Shown: piece by piece, positions 1-8,831 of the stretch
How the letters are laid out: each line of letters opens with the position of its first letter
Numbering within the stretch: the stretch's first letter is position 1
Assembly: GCF_019711195.1 (NCBI RefSeq)
Contig: NZ_CP081299.1
Location: forward strand, 5,180,501-5,244,500
DNA length: 64,000 bases
Reading direction: 5' to 3'
From: Dyadobacter sp. NIV53
GTDB lineage: Bacteria; Bacteroidota; Bacteroidia; Cytophagales; Spirosomataceae
Position numbers and translations under genes: made by a program
The notes under the pieces: generated by a model
Databases searched by the model: none
Told to the model about the DNA's origin: nothing
Seen by the model: only the letters and a program-made list of their open reading frames with translations

Positions 1-1028
1 TTAGCGCTCCACGCCTGGTGTGCAGCTGCCGCCAGACTGATCAGAAACACAGCCTGCCAGATATTGGTAGTGTACTGGGCGAGCATAATAGGTGTAACCA
101 GAATAGCGAAAAACAGCATGGACATCTTCCGTGCACGGAAAATCGGCCAACCTTTTTTAATCAGATATCCTGATAAATAACCACCGCCAATACTGCCGAT
201 CGTTGTTGCGGTATACACAATTACAAGTTCAAGGCTGGGTTTGGACAAGTTTAATTTAAATGCTTCTGCAAAATAGGAAGGCAGCCAGTACAGGAAAAAC
301 CACCAGATCGGATCAGTCAGCATTTTACCGAAAACAAATGCCCAGGTTTGCCGTATTTTGAAAAGGTCCAGCCATTTTACTGGTTCTTCTTTACTTGTAT
401 CCGGTTCATTGTCACTATGGATATAATCAAATTCTGCTTCGCTCAGGCTTTTTTGTTTGGCAGGAACTTCATAATATCTCCACCAGAAAAAGAGCCAGAC
501 AAATCCTACTGCTCCGGTAATTAAAAACGCCTCCTGCCAGCCATAAGCACCCAAAATCCAGGGTACCATAATTGGGGCAACAACAGCGCCAATATTGGCT
601 CCTGAATTAAAAATACCCGTTGCCAATGCACGTTCTTTTTTTGGGAACCATTCCGCAGTTGCCTTAATAGCTACCGGGAAATTACCAGCTTCTCCAAGGC
701 CTAATAACGCCCTCATAAACCCAAAACTGAAAGTGCCCGTGGCCACCGCATGCAGAAGCGCCGCCAAACTCCAAACCACAACAGAAATGATGTAACCCAT
801 TTTGGTACCAATGCGGTCAATTATAGCTCCAAAACCAATTAAAGAAATGGCATAAGCCGCCTGGAATGCCATAACGATGTGGCTGAAATCACTTTCTTTC
901 CAGCCAAATTCCGCTTCCAAAGTTGGTTTAAGAAGGCCAAGTACTTGTCGGTCCAGATAATTGATCGTTGTAGCAGTGAAAAGCAATGCCACAACGCGCC
1001 ATCGGTATTTCGTCATCTGGTTTTCCAT
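1..1028 (-). CDS. MFS hexuronate transporter (ExuT-like), C-terminus beyond window
   Basis: Inner-membrane major facilitator protein, expected to import galacturonate/glucuronate or related uronates. Reading back from the ATG at 1026-1028 the protein starts MENQMTKYRWRVVALLFTAT and continues with NYLDRQVLGLLKP and GEAGNFPVAIKATAEWFPKKE, the hallmark blocks of the ExuT/ACS anion:cation symporter branch. About 342 codons are present and the frame is still open at base 1, so the last membrane segments lie outside the window. It is the last visible gene of the pectin run, 66 nt after uxaB. Substrate is inferred from family and neighbours; the MFS assignment itself is secure. Confidence 0.88.
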   Translation of the reverse strand, partial: MENQMTKYRWRVVALLFTATTINYLDRQVLGLLKPTLEAEFGWKESDFSHIVMAFQAAYAISLIGFGAIIDRIGTKMGYIISVVVWSLAALLHAVATGTFSFGFMRALLGLGEAGNFPVAIKATAEWFPKKERALATGIFNSGANIGAVVAPIMVPWILGAYGWQEAFLITGAVGFVWLFFWWRYYEVPAKQKSLSEAEFDYIHSDNEPDTSKEEPVKWLDLFKIRQTWAFVFGKMLTDPIWWFFLYWLPSYFAEAFKLNLSKPSLELVIVYTATTIGSIGGGYLSGYLIKKGWPIFRARKMSMLFFAILVTPIMLAQYTTNIWQAVFLISLAAAAHQAWSA

Positions 1029-1094
1029 GAAATCAGGTAATTAGGTTTAGGTGGTAAATTTAAATTTATATCAGATCAGCAGTAGTAAACGGTT

Positions 1095-2618
1095 TCAGGC
1101 ATATTCCATGTTTCCCATAAATGCTTTCAGCGCGGCCATAGCTCCATTGGTTTTTATGGATTCCAGATACAAGACGACACTTTCTTCGATTACTCCCGTT
1201 TTTGTCAGGTCTTTTCCCCAGATAAACGGATCTTTCAGTATGGCGTGAACCATTTCAGGCAATGAAACGATCAGCCATTTCTGATAAAAATAAGCTGCTT
1301 TATTATCCTGGATCAGATAGTAATTGCCATTAAAAAGTCCGTAATATTTATCGCCATTCTTTTTTACAGATTTCATAAAATAGATATAAGCTGCAAAGCC
1401 AAAGGTGATATAATCGGGATTGGTCTGAAACTGTTTATCGTATTGTACAAAAACCGGCATAACCCGTGAAAGTATTTTTGCCGAATAATTAGAGGTAATA
1501 TTTAGCCATTTATGCTGAATATGATGATTTCTGAACCTGTCTAAAACGAGCCGTCCGAAATTCCGGGCAGTTTTTAAATCCAATGGATAGGGTATGGCCG
1601 AAGCAATTTCATTTTCCATCAGATTACTCAGATAAGCAGCGAAAAATCTGTTTCCCATCGCTTCCACTACCGTAGTAAAGCCACACAAATGAGCCAATCC
1701 GCCACCCAGTGTATGTCCTCCATTCAACAAGCGCAGTTTCAGTTCTTTATAGAGTTCAATATCAGGTTCAATAATTACGCCACTGCCAGCTTCACTGAAC
1801 GATAATTTCTTTTTTACACTTTCATTTCCTTCTATCGCCCATAAATGATAATGTTCAGTAATAATCATCAGGTCATCTTCATAACCCAGTTCTTCTTCCA
1901 TTTCTTTTTTCGTCGCCTCATCCGGTTTTCCCGGTACAATGCGGTCGACAAGCGAATTGCAAAAGGAGTTACTTTGTTCGAGCCAGTCTATAAAATTGCT
2001 TTCCAGTCCGTTCCGGTGAGCCAATTCAAGCACAATGGATTCCAGTTTGGTTCCGTTATCAGATATCAGTTCGGTTGGAATAATGACTACGCCATAATCC
2101 GGGCTTCCCCCAAAAGCAACATAACGGGCATATAAAAAAGCAAGTAATTTGCCTGGAAATGAGATAGGCGGCCACTGGTAAATATCATCCTGGATAAGCT
2201 GGATCCCAAGTTCGGTCGTATTGGAAATAACAATACTGATTGCCGGATTCCGGGCAAGATCCAAAACAAGCGACCATTGCGACCGGGCAGAAAGCACACG
2301 GCTTATCGACGAACAGATAATATTTTCTTCAACCGGTTTGCCTTCCTGAATCCCTCTTGTACAGATCGTATACAAATTGTTCTGCCTGTCAAATGCTTTT
2401 AAATCACCTTCACTGGTGGACTTTACGACTACAATACGACCATTAAAAATACCCTGGCGATTGGCCTTGTCGATGGCATAATCTGCCAGTCCGCGCAAAA
2501 ATGCACCGGTCCCAAATTGCAGTACCTTTTCAGGAAGTTTGAAAATGGCATCGTCCGGTACAATTACATCGGAATTATTCCGGAGCTGCCGCAGGTTTTC
2601 ACGAAAAAGATGATTCAT
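1095..2618 (-). CDS. uxaB: Tagaturonate reductase (altronate oxidoreductase)
   Basis: Cytoplasmic NAD-dependent enzyme of the mannitol dehydrogenase family that reduces D-tagaturonate to D-altronate in the galacturonate isomerase pathway. The 507-residue protein has the N-terminal dinucleotide-binding block LQFGTGAFLRGLADYAIDKA (about residues 33-52) followed by GIFNGRIVVVKST, closely matching UxaB, and the catalytic block LRLLNGGHT near residue 295. It lies 12 nt downstream of the GH105 gene and 66 nt upstream of the hexuronate transporter gene, so it is very probably cotranscribed with both. Uronate isomerase (uxaC) and altronate dehydratase (uxaA), the expected partners, are not in the window. 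Confidence 0.93.
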   Translation of the reverse strand: MNHLFRENLRQLRNNSDVIVPDDAIFKLPEKVLQFGTGAFLRGLADYAIDKANRQGIFNGRIVVVKSTSEGDLKAFDRQNNLYTICTRGIQEGKPVEENIICSSISRVLSARSQWSLVLDLARNPAISIVISNTTELGIQLIQDDIYQWPPISFPGKLLAFLYARYVAFGGSPDYGVVIIPTELISDNGTKLESIVLELAHRNGLESNFIDWLEQSNSFCNSLVDRIVPGKPDEATKKEMEEELGYEDDLMIITEHYHLWAIEGNESVKKKLSFSEAGSGVIIEPDIELYKELKLRLLNGGHTLGGGLAHLCGFTTVVEAMGNRFFAAYLSNLMENEIASAIPYPLDLKTARNFGRLVLDRFRNHHIQHKWLNITSNYSAKILSRVMPVFVQYDKQFQTNPDYITFGFAAYIYFMKSVKKNGDKYYGLFNGNYYLIQDNKAAYFYQKWLIVSLPEMVHAILKDPFIWGKDLTKTGVIEESVVLYLESIKTNGAMAALKAFMGNMEYA

Positions 2619-2630
2619 AAGCGTTGTATT

Positions 2631-4586
2631 TTACTTTTTTACAACTTGTTTCAACAGCCACTCTGCCAGATCTTTTCCAGCCTCAAAGTTTTCAAAGCTT
2701 GTATCAATACGCCTGCCATCCAGATATTCGTTGTATAGCCACGGGTCGCCCACGGCAAATACAGTTCCTTTTCCGTATTTCGAAATCCCAAGAATAATAT
2801 CACCATGATCTGTGAGCGCAGATTTCGCAGCACCAGTCAATGCTAACGGGGATAATTCTTTGATGTAAATTTTACCGGCAGTTTTAAAAATAGCTTTGTC
2901 ACTGGCAGGAATGTCGAGCCGGCCCTGCTCAAATTGCAGTCCCTGTACCATATTCCGGTTTCTGTTTGTGAATTCGATACCAAATACTTTTGCCAGTTGG
3001 TTAAAATGAGGTATTTCACAGTTAGAAGTATCATTCGCCATCAGCATAAGTACGCCGCCTGCTTTTACCCATTTTTCAATAGCAGCAATATCTTTAGGCT
3101 GAATAAAATTCGGGTTGGCCGTTTCTTTTTTTGTATCAGGATCTACGATAATATAAAGATCTATTCCTTTCAGGTTTTCAGCATTTGGGGCGGCCGGAAC
3201 AGAAACGGTCTGAGCGCCAAGTTCCCTGAACGTATTTCCCCAAAGCCAGAACCCTGAATGCTGGCGATCCTCCCAGGTATAGTGAAATGGTTCCTCTTTG
3301 CCGGTAGCGCTTTTGCGGAATTCGTGATTGAAGAAATAATCCAGTGCTACTTTTTTATTTTTGCCAACAGCGTTTTCTGCTGCGATTTCCATTTCGACAC
3401 TCGCAAATATAAATGGCCCGACACCTTTCAAATCGTTCTTTCTGATTGGCTCGCTTAAGTAATATTCGTAACTGCCATCCCGGTACGGTGTGCCGCCCAA
3501 ACCACCGACACTCACCGTTTTATTCAGACTGATACTGCCATCACCTTCTTTTTCTATGAAATTTTTCAGGATTCCGTCATATCCGGTTTTAGCATTTTTA
3601 GCGTATGTTGCCGGAATGTACCCAAGCCTCGCACCTTTTGCCAAAGCATAAACAAACATACAGGATGCCGAAGCTTCAAAATAATTGCCTTTGCGCGCTC
3701 CCTGATCTATTACCTGATACCAAAGACCCGATTGTTTGTCCTGATATTTAGCCAGAACCGGCGCTAACCTTTGGAGATATCTGATTAGTTCGGCACGTTT
3801 CGGATGATCCTGAGGGAAATATTCCAGTACGTCCACCAATGCAACTGCGTACCAGCCAATCGCACGTCCCCAAAAATTTGGCGATCTGCCTGTTTTTTTA
3901 TCTGCCCATGGCTGTTCACGGCTTTCATCATAAGCGTGGTAAATCAGTCCCGTTTTTTCATCAACAGCGTATTTTTCAATTAATGCAAATTGGTTTGCAA
4001 TGTCATCAAAATGCTCAGGATGGCTGAAAAGCATGCTGTATTCCGCCGCGAAAGGTTCACCCATAAACAGGCCATCCAGCCACATTTGATTGGAATAACG
4101 TTTTTTATGCCAAAACCCACCCTCTTTGGTTCGTGGCTGTTGTTCCAGTTGTTTCCAAAGCTGGTCCGCAGCTTTTTTGTATTTTTCTTTATCCGGCTGA
4201 GTTTGCTGGTATAAAGTCAGTAAAGCCCTGCCAGTCGGAATATTATCAATATTGAATTCGTCAAATTTGTAAGTGCGTATGCTTCCGTCTTCTTTTACAT
4301 ACTGGTCAATATCTTTGCGGATATATTCAAAATATTTTCCTTCACCAGTCCGGTACCATACCTTTTCAATGGCTTTCAGCATCAGTCCCTGCTCGTAATC
4401 CCAGCGTGTTACAGTACTTTTCCCAACCAGAATAGAATCCTTATTGCGGGCAATAAAGGAATCGGCCATTTGCTGGGATAACGGAATATCCTGCGCAATA
4501 GCAGTCGTGGATAAGATAGAGAACAAAAAGAAAAGCGCTATATTTTTTAAGCAAAAAGAAAAAGTATTTATCATATTCAAACTCAT
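2631..4586 (-). CDS. GH88/GH105 unsaturated rhamnogalacturonyl hydrolase with C-terminal DUF4350-like domain
   Basis: Exported enzyme expected to remove the terminal unsaturated galacturonate from pectic oligosaccharides made by lyases. A hydrophobic signal peptide ends at about residue 31 (TTAIAQ). The alpha/alpha-barrel carries MWLDGLFMGEPFAAEY and NFWGRAIGWYAVALVDVLEY, characteristic of YteR/GH105 proteins, over roughly residues 40-430. The last 200 residues (from about LKGIDLYIIVDPDTKKE) look like the DUF4350/ThuA-type Rossmann domain often fused to GH105 in Bacteroidota. At 651 residues it is longer than a single-domain GH105 (about 370). A second Met at residue 5 is an alternative start. 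Spacing of 20 nt and 12 nt to its neighbours indicates an operon. Confidence 0.88.
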   Translation of the reverse strand: MSLNMINTFSFCLKNIALFFLFSILSTTAIAQDIPLSQQMADSFIARNKDSILVGKSTVTRWDYEQGLMLKAIEKVWYRTGEGKYFEYIRKDIDQYVKEDGSIRTYKFDEFNIDNIPTGRALLTLYQQTQPDKEKYKKAADQLWKQLEQQPRTKEGGFWHKKRYSNQMWLDGLFMGEPFAAEYSMLFSHPEHFDDIANQFALIEKYAVDEKTGLIYHAYDESREQPWADKKTGRSPNFWGRAIGWYAVALVDVLEYFPQDHPKRAELIRYLQRLAPVLAKYQDKQSGLWYQVIDQGARKGNYFEASASCMFVYALAKGARLGYIPATYAKNAKTGYDGILKNFIEKEGDGSISLNKTVSVGGLGGTPYRDGSYEYYLSEPIRKNDLKGVGPFIFASVEMEIAAENAVGKNKKVALDYFFNHEFRKSATGKEEPFHYTWEDRQHSGFWLWGNTFRELGAQTVSVPAAPNAENLKGIDLYIIVDPDTKKETANPNFIQPKDIAAIEKWVKAGGVLMLMANDTSNCEIPHFNQLAKVFGIEFTNRNRNMVQGLQFEQGRLDIPASDKAIFKTAGKIYIKELSPLALTGAAKSALTDHGDIILGISKYGKGTVFAVGDPWLYNEYLDGRRIDTSFENFEAGKDLAEWLLKQVVKK

Positions 4587-4606
4587 TAATAAGTTGTCAA
4601 TCAGCT

Positions 4607-5041
4607 TTATTTTACAAAATCCTCACGCATGGGCGTAAACAAATCGATCAGGATTCCCGGCTCTAAACATACCGCGCCATGCATCACATTGGAAGGAATG
4701 TAATAGCCATCGCCTTTTTTTAATATTTGTTTTTTGTCTGCAATTGTCACTTCAAAAATACCACTTTCAACATAGCTCATTTGCGTATGCACATGTTTAT
4801 GAGGAGTACCGATGCCGCCTTTTTCAAATACTATTTTGACCATCATCATCGTACTGTCGTACGACATAATTTTGCGTTTCAGTCCTTTTCCCAGATCCTG
4901 CCACGGAATATCTGCATCGACAATAAATTGTTTCCCTTTTGCTTCCTGTGCAGGTGATTTAGCTGTTGACTGAGCGAATAAGTGGCTGGTTATAAACAAA
5001 AAGATGATGGAAAGAAGCGCTGATTTGAAGGTGAATTTCAT
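4607..5041 (-). CDS. kdgF: KdgF-type cupin, exported paralogue
   Basis: Small cupin resembling KdgF, the enzyme that accelerates ring opening of unsaturated galacturonate to 5-keto-4-deoxyuronate (DKI). The 144-residue product has a signal peptide (residues 1-24, ending SHLFAQ), so it should act outside the cytoplasm. The cupin core has the metal-binding run HKHVHTQ followed by YVESGIFEV, then KKGDGYYIPSNVMHGA with the last metal histidine. It is 30 nt downstream of a very similar cytoplasmic copy and 20 nt upstream of the GH105 gene whose product would release its substrate. KdgF function is inferred from similarity and from context; a generic cupin is the alternative. Confidence 0.8.
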   Translation of the reverse strand: MKFTFKSALLSIIFLFITSHLFAQSTAKSPAQEAKGKQFIVDADIPWQDLGKGLKRKIMSYDSTMMMVKIVFEKGGIGTPHKHVHTQMSYVESGIFEVTIADKKQILKKGDGYYIPSNVMHGAVCLEPGILIDLFTPMREDFVK

Positions 5042-5071
5042 TTTAAACGATTTAGTCAGATATTGGTTTTT

Positions 5072-5413
5072 TTATTTAATAAAATCTTCCCTTAACGGAG
5101 TGAAAATATCTACAAGAATGCCTTCTTCTGTGCATAAAGCACCATGTATAATATCAGGCGGAATGTAGTAAGCATCACCTTTTTTGAGCGTTCCGGTTTT
5201 ATCCCCGATCGTAATTTCAAAAGCACCGCTTTCCACGTAGCTCATTTGCGTATGAAAATGACTGTGTAAAGCGCCAATTCCACCCGTTTCAAAGGCAACT
5301 TTTACCATCATCAGGTTATCATCATAAGACATGATCTTGCGTTTCAAACCTCCTCCCAAGTCGTCCCAGGGTATTTCGTCGTCGTTTATGAATTGTTTGG
5401 CTTTTTGGGTCAT
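5072..5413 (-). CDS. kdgF: KdgF-type cupin, cytoplasmic paralogue
   Basis: Cupin of 113 residues with no signal peptide (MTQKAKQFINDDEIPWDDLG). It shares the downstream gene's core: a histidine-rich metal motif HSHFHTQ, YVESGAFEI, KKGDAYYIPPDIIHGA and the same C-terminal stretch LVDIFTPLREDFIK. The length and motifs fit KdgF, which linearises 4,5-unsaturated galacturonate to DKI for KduI. The two cupins are clearly a tandem duplication in which only one copy gained or kept an export signal. It is separated from the upstream CE12-GH28 gene by 253 nt that contain an inverted repeat pair. Confidence 0.8.
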   Translation of the reverse strand: MTQKAKQFINDDEIPWDDLGGGLKRKIMSYDDNLMMVKVAFETGGIGALHSHFHTQMSYVESGAFEITIGDKTGTLKKGDAYYIPPDIIHGALCTEEGILVDIFTPLREDFIK

Positions 5414-5474
5414 TGGTTTAATTTCCTTTTTTATGATGTTATTTCAAGCAATTGGATTGAATTATCTAAGATTC

Positions 5475-5620
5475 TGTCACACTGAGCGAAGTCGAAGTGC
5501 GAGCCGGTATGATTGAATTATCTTGTTAACATTATGTATCACTTTGGCAAAGGTTTTAACGTGTTGAATGTAGATAATTGAGACTTGGTCGCCTGCACTT
5601 CGACTTCACTCAGTGTGACA
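5475..5620. repeat. Inverted pair of an interspersed intergenic repeat
   Basis: Two copies of a 25-28 nt element lie in opposite orientation about 90 nt apart: one copy at 5475-5502 reads TGTCACACTGAGCGAAGTCG..., and its reverse complement at 5592-5620 ends CTTCACTCAGTGTGACA. Together they can form a long stem in the transcript between the CE12-GH28 and kdgF genes. The element has the form of a short repeat scattered through many Bacteroidota genomes; here it could modulate operon mRNA processing or act as a terminator, but nothing in the sequence decides this. Confidence 0.7.
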
Positions 5621-5666
5621 AGATCGTCGCTCAGTATGATCAACTTCTTGATCGTTGATAATTTTA

Positions 5667-8003
5667 TTACTCCCGCCTCACAACCCCCTCTAAACCCTTC
5701 CCACCAAACTCAACCCCCTTCTTCACGCCCTTTTCATCCGTATTAATCAACCGAATCGCCTTTGACTGATCCCCCGTCACCTTCAAAAGCAAATCGCGGT
5801 TGTCTGCATACTGAATTCCATCCATGGTTACATTTCTGCTGTTCTGGATTTGCATCACGGTTTTTTCTTTTGTGAAAAACGACACATTTTTAAGGTTGAT
5901 ATGATCGCCTTCTATACATACAAAACCTTTATTACTATGCAGGACTGCATTTTCTATATTAATATTTTTAATATTCATTTCAGGTAAACCACGCACCAGA
6001 ATTCCGGTTTCCGCGCCTTCACAAACCACATTCCTGATGTTAAAGTTTTGAAACTGAGGTGTGCCTTCATTTACAGGCTCCCTCTTCATTATTGGCAGAA
6101 CATTCTTTTCACCGGGCTTTGGAACCGGATCTTTTGCCTGGTAATACATATCGAACAAAATCGCTTCGCCGGGAATATTACTCATTTTAATATCCGATAT
6201 CCATATATTTTCGACCACTCCGCCACGTCCGCGGGCCGTTTTAAAACGCAATCCTACATCCGTCCCGGTGAAAGTGCAGTTGGTAACAAACAGGTTTCTA
6301 ACCCCGCCCGACATTTCACTTCCTATTACAAATCCGCCGTGTCCATGCAGGACAGTTGAATTCTGAACAATAATGTTTTCCGTAGGAACCCCACGTTTCC
6401 GGCCTTCTTCGTCTCTTCCTGATTTTATACAAATCCCGTCGTCACCTACGTTAAAAGTGCAGTTATCTATCATTCCAAAACGGCAGGATTCCAGATCAAC
6501 ACCGTCGCCATTTTGTGCATAATAAGGGTTTGTCACTTTTAAATTTCTAAGTGTAATGTGTTCGCAAAGCATAGGATGCAGGTTCCAGGCAGGGGAGTTT
6601 TGGAAAGTTACGCCGTCCAGCAGTATCTTTTTGCAGTTGGTAAAACGAACCATATTAGGGCGGAGGAAATCCTTGAAAGGCGTTACATTTTCCACCGTAT
6701 AACCCGCTGCAATATTTCCGGCACCTTTTGTATTATTCCCAAGCAATGATTTTTCAGTAGGGTACCAGATCGTTTTATCTTTATTCAAAACACCGCCGGA
6801 AGCCACCAGTTTATTCCATTGCTCCTGAGTTAATTTCTCCTTTTTTACTGCCCTCCAAACCTGTCCGGCGCCGTCTACGATCCCACTGCCTGTAATAGCG
6901 ATATTGGTGGCATCAATTGCACTGAGAGGAGACTGGCAACGCACAGCATCGAGTCCTTCCCAGGTAGTCCGGACTACCGGATAATCATCATAATTACTGC
7001 TGAACTGTAAACGTGCATTTTTTGAAATATGTAAATCAACGTTGCTTTTAAGGATAATCGGGCCTGTAAGCCAGATACCGGCAGGTACTAAAACCGTTCC
7101 GCCTCCATTGAGAGCACATGCATCAATCGCTTTTTGTATGGCAGCAGAATTTACGAGAACACCATTATTTTTTGCACCGTAGGAAGTAATATTAAAAGTG
7201 TCTTTTTTGAAAACCGGTAGCTGCACTTTTGGAAGTTCGTAAACGAATTTGTCGGTTGTTCCAAAGTGTTTCAGGTATTTGGCGATATCCAGTTTTAAGT
7301 CTTTTACACCTTCTGCTATTACACTTGCCATGACCGTTGCCCCATACCTGGAAAAATGCGTATCATCTACAAATGGTTTGGGGAATTTTGGATAAATACC
7401 ACCTTCCAGATGAATGAATAGAGCCTTTGAACCTTCAACACCGTGTTCAAGAATGATTTCTTTACTTTTGGCATGCAGGTCAATCAGCGGAACGTTCAGT
7501 TCCTTTGCAACATTTTTTACAGCCTGGGGATAATCGCCATGTATGTCCGAAAAAACACCGGCCTTGTCAAACCTGCGGCGCATAACCGGTGTGATCAGTA
7601 CCGGATTTCCGCCTTTTGCACGCGCTTCTGTAACAAACCTCATCAGGTTCTTCCTGTAATCCGTATTGGCAGCAGCATACCGGCTCGTGTCCTTGATTTT
7701 TTCATCATTATGCCCGAACTGGATAAATAACCAGTCACCTGATTTCATATCGTTTAATACGTCCGTCCAGCGCCCTTCGGCAATAAAGCTTTTGGTACTC
7801 CGGCCATCCTTTGCATGGTTTTCAACGGCTATGGCATTACCGTCAAAATAATCCTGAAAAACCATTCCCCAACCCGTTTCAGGAGCATTTTTGGCTAATT
7901 TATTAGCCATAGTAGAATCACCGATCAGGAAGACGTGGATTTTGTCCTTATCCGATTGGAATCCTAAAATGAAAAGCAGCGATATTAAAACCAGTTTTTT
8001 CAT
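5667..8003 (-). CDS. Rhamnogalacturonan acetylesterase (CE12 SGNH) fused to GH28 polygalacturonase
   Basis: Exported bifunctional pectinase of 778 residues. After a short signal peptide, residues 22-245 form an SGNH esterase domain: GDS at 28-30 (nucleophile Ser30), GHND at 97-100, and the DDTH pair at 213-216. Residues 270-770 form a right-handed beta-helix GH28 domain: NITSYGAKNNG at its start, NGDGVD at 498-503, the DD pair at 521-522, HGHGG at 553-557 and RFKT at 586-589, i.e. all GH28 active-site blocks. It should deacetylate and then cleave rhamnogalacturonan or homogalacturonan. It is the first gene of the minus-strand pectin run and sits behind the 83-nt regulatory block shared with kduD. 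Confidence 0.92.
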   Translation of the reverse strand: MKKLVLISLLFILGFQSDKDKIHVFLIGDSTMANKLAKNAPETGWGMVFQDYFDGNAIAVENHAKDGRSTKSFIAEGRWTDVLNDMKSGDWLFIQFGHNDEKIKDTSRYAAANTDYRKNLMRFVTEARAKGGNPVLITPVMRRRFDKAGVFSDIHGDYPQAVKNVAKELNVPLIDLHAKSKEIILEHGVEGSKALFIHLEGGIYPKFPKPFVDDTHFSRYGATVMASVIAEGVKDLKLDIAKYLKHFGTTDKFVYELPKVQLPVFKKDTFNITSYGAKNNGVLVNSAAIQKAIDACALNGGGTVLVPAGIWLTGPIILKSNVDLHISKNARLQFSSNYDDYPVVRTTWEGLDAVRCQSPLSAIDATNIAITGSGIVDGAGQVWRAVKKEKLTQEQWNKLVASGGVLNKDKTIWYPTEKSLLGNNTKGAGNIAAGYTVENVTPFKDFLRPNMVRFTNCKKILLDGVTFQNSPAWNLHPMLCEHITLRNLKVTNPYYAQNGDGVDLESCRFGMIDNCTFNVGDDGICIKSGRDEEGRKRGVPTENIIVQNSTVLHGHGGFVIGSEMSGGVRNLFVTNCTFTGTDVGLRFKTARGRGGVVENIWISDIKMSNIPGEAILFDMYYQAKDPVPKPGEKNVLPIMKREPVNEGTPQFQNFNIRNVVCEGAETGILVRGLPEMNIKNINIENAVLHSNKGFVCIEGDHINLKNVSFFTKEKTVMQIQNSRNVTMDGIQYADNRDLLLKVTGDQSKAIRLINTDEKGVKKGVEFGGKGLEGVVRRE

Positions 8004-8061
8004 AATTGACTTATTTCAATATTCCGGAAACGAATATCTTTAGATGTTAATAACTGATCAG

Positions 8062-8144
8062 ACGAGTTTAGGTCTAATAATTATAATTATCAAATATTAA
8101 ATTGTGTTTAATTGCGCAATCGTTATCGGGAACGTTGCCGGAAG
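8062..8144 (-). promoter_or_regulatory. Copy 1 of duplicated pectin promoter/operator block
   Basis: This 83-nt stretch, 58 nt upstream of the CE12-GH28 start, aligns without gaps to 13555-13637 upstream of kduD (71 of 83 positions identical). The most conserved part is TCGGGAACGTTGCCGGAAG preceded by GCAATCGTT, a split inverted arrangement of AACG/CGTT half-sites as expected for a LacI-family operator. On the minus strand a TTG followed 18 nt later by AATATTTG resembles a Bacteroidota -33/-7 promoter, with the operator overlapping the -33 element. A further TTGCCGGAAG occurs at 8203-8212. The rest of the 8004-8340 gap shows no gene. Confidence 0.7.
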
Positions 8145-8340
8145 GCGGGAATTATTTGGAAATAAGTGAATCAAATACTTACAGCCAGTTTTTGGAAGAA
8201 AATTGCCGGAAGACAGGTAAATCCTGGTAATGAATTTTTTTAGGATTTTACGTTGAAGAGGAAGTTTGCGTATTCTAACTATTCCGTTTTATGGCACCCC
8301 AACGATAAGTTACATATAAAACCATAGCCACGAAAATGAC

Positions 8341-8772
8341 CTATAGTCCGGTGAGGAAGTTTATGATCAGGCCGAGGTCCGGTTTTTTTGTCCAGGGAAG
8401 TTCGGAATCTTTTAGCGCTGACATCGGGGGATATAAAACCCATCCACTTTTTCCGGCATGTGATAACTGGTCCAAGTTCCTGACTAAATATCTCAATGCT
8501 AAAATGAGTACTGCACCTGAAACAACAATCAACCAGTTCGGAAGTGCACGGTTAAAGGATTTCGGCATTTCGCTGATGAAGTATCCCAAGAATGTTAGCA
8601 ACGAAAAAAGTGGGATAAAGAAAAGCCAGACAGGTAAGACGAAATAGGTGTCGTAAAGTTGAATCTCAATGGTATTGTTTGAAATGATTGCAGCGGTCAG
8701 GAGAAGGGTTATTCCTAAGGAAATACATAACCAAAGTAATTCTTTCCAAAGTGAGCTGGTTTTGTTTAGCAT
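8341..8772 (-). CDS. Four-helix membrane protein of unknown function with a YDTYFV motif
   Basis: A 143-residue membrane protein with about four hydrophobic segments (residues 12-28, 43-65 and 80-98 are clear). Between the first two is IEIQLYDTYFVLPVW, which resembles the HDTYFVV segment of haem-copper oxidase subunit I, but no haem or copper ligands of that family are present, so this is not an oxidase subunit. The C-terminus is a soluble tail of about 40 residues. It stands alone between the pectin promoter region and a PhyH-type oxygenase gene and has no evident operon partner. Function unknown. Confidence 0.6.
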   Translation of the reverse strand: MLNKTSSLWKELLWLCISLGITLLLTAAIISNNTIEIQLYDTYFVLPVWLFFIPLFSLLTFLGYFISEMPKSFNRALPNWLIVVSGAVLILALRYLVRNLDQLSHAGKSGWVLYPPMSALKDSELPWTKKPDLGLIINFLTGL

Positions 8773-8831
8773 AGTTTAGACGTCCAGATAATTTTATGAA
8801 TTTAAGTCGGAATGCTCGGATTAAGTTAAGT

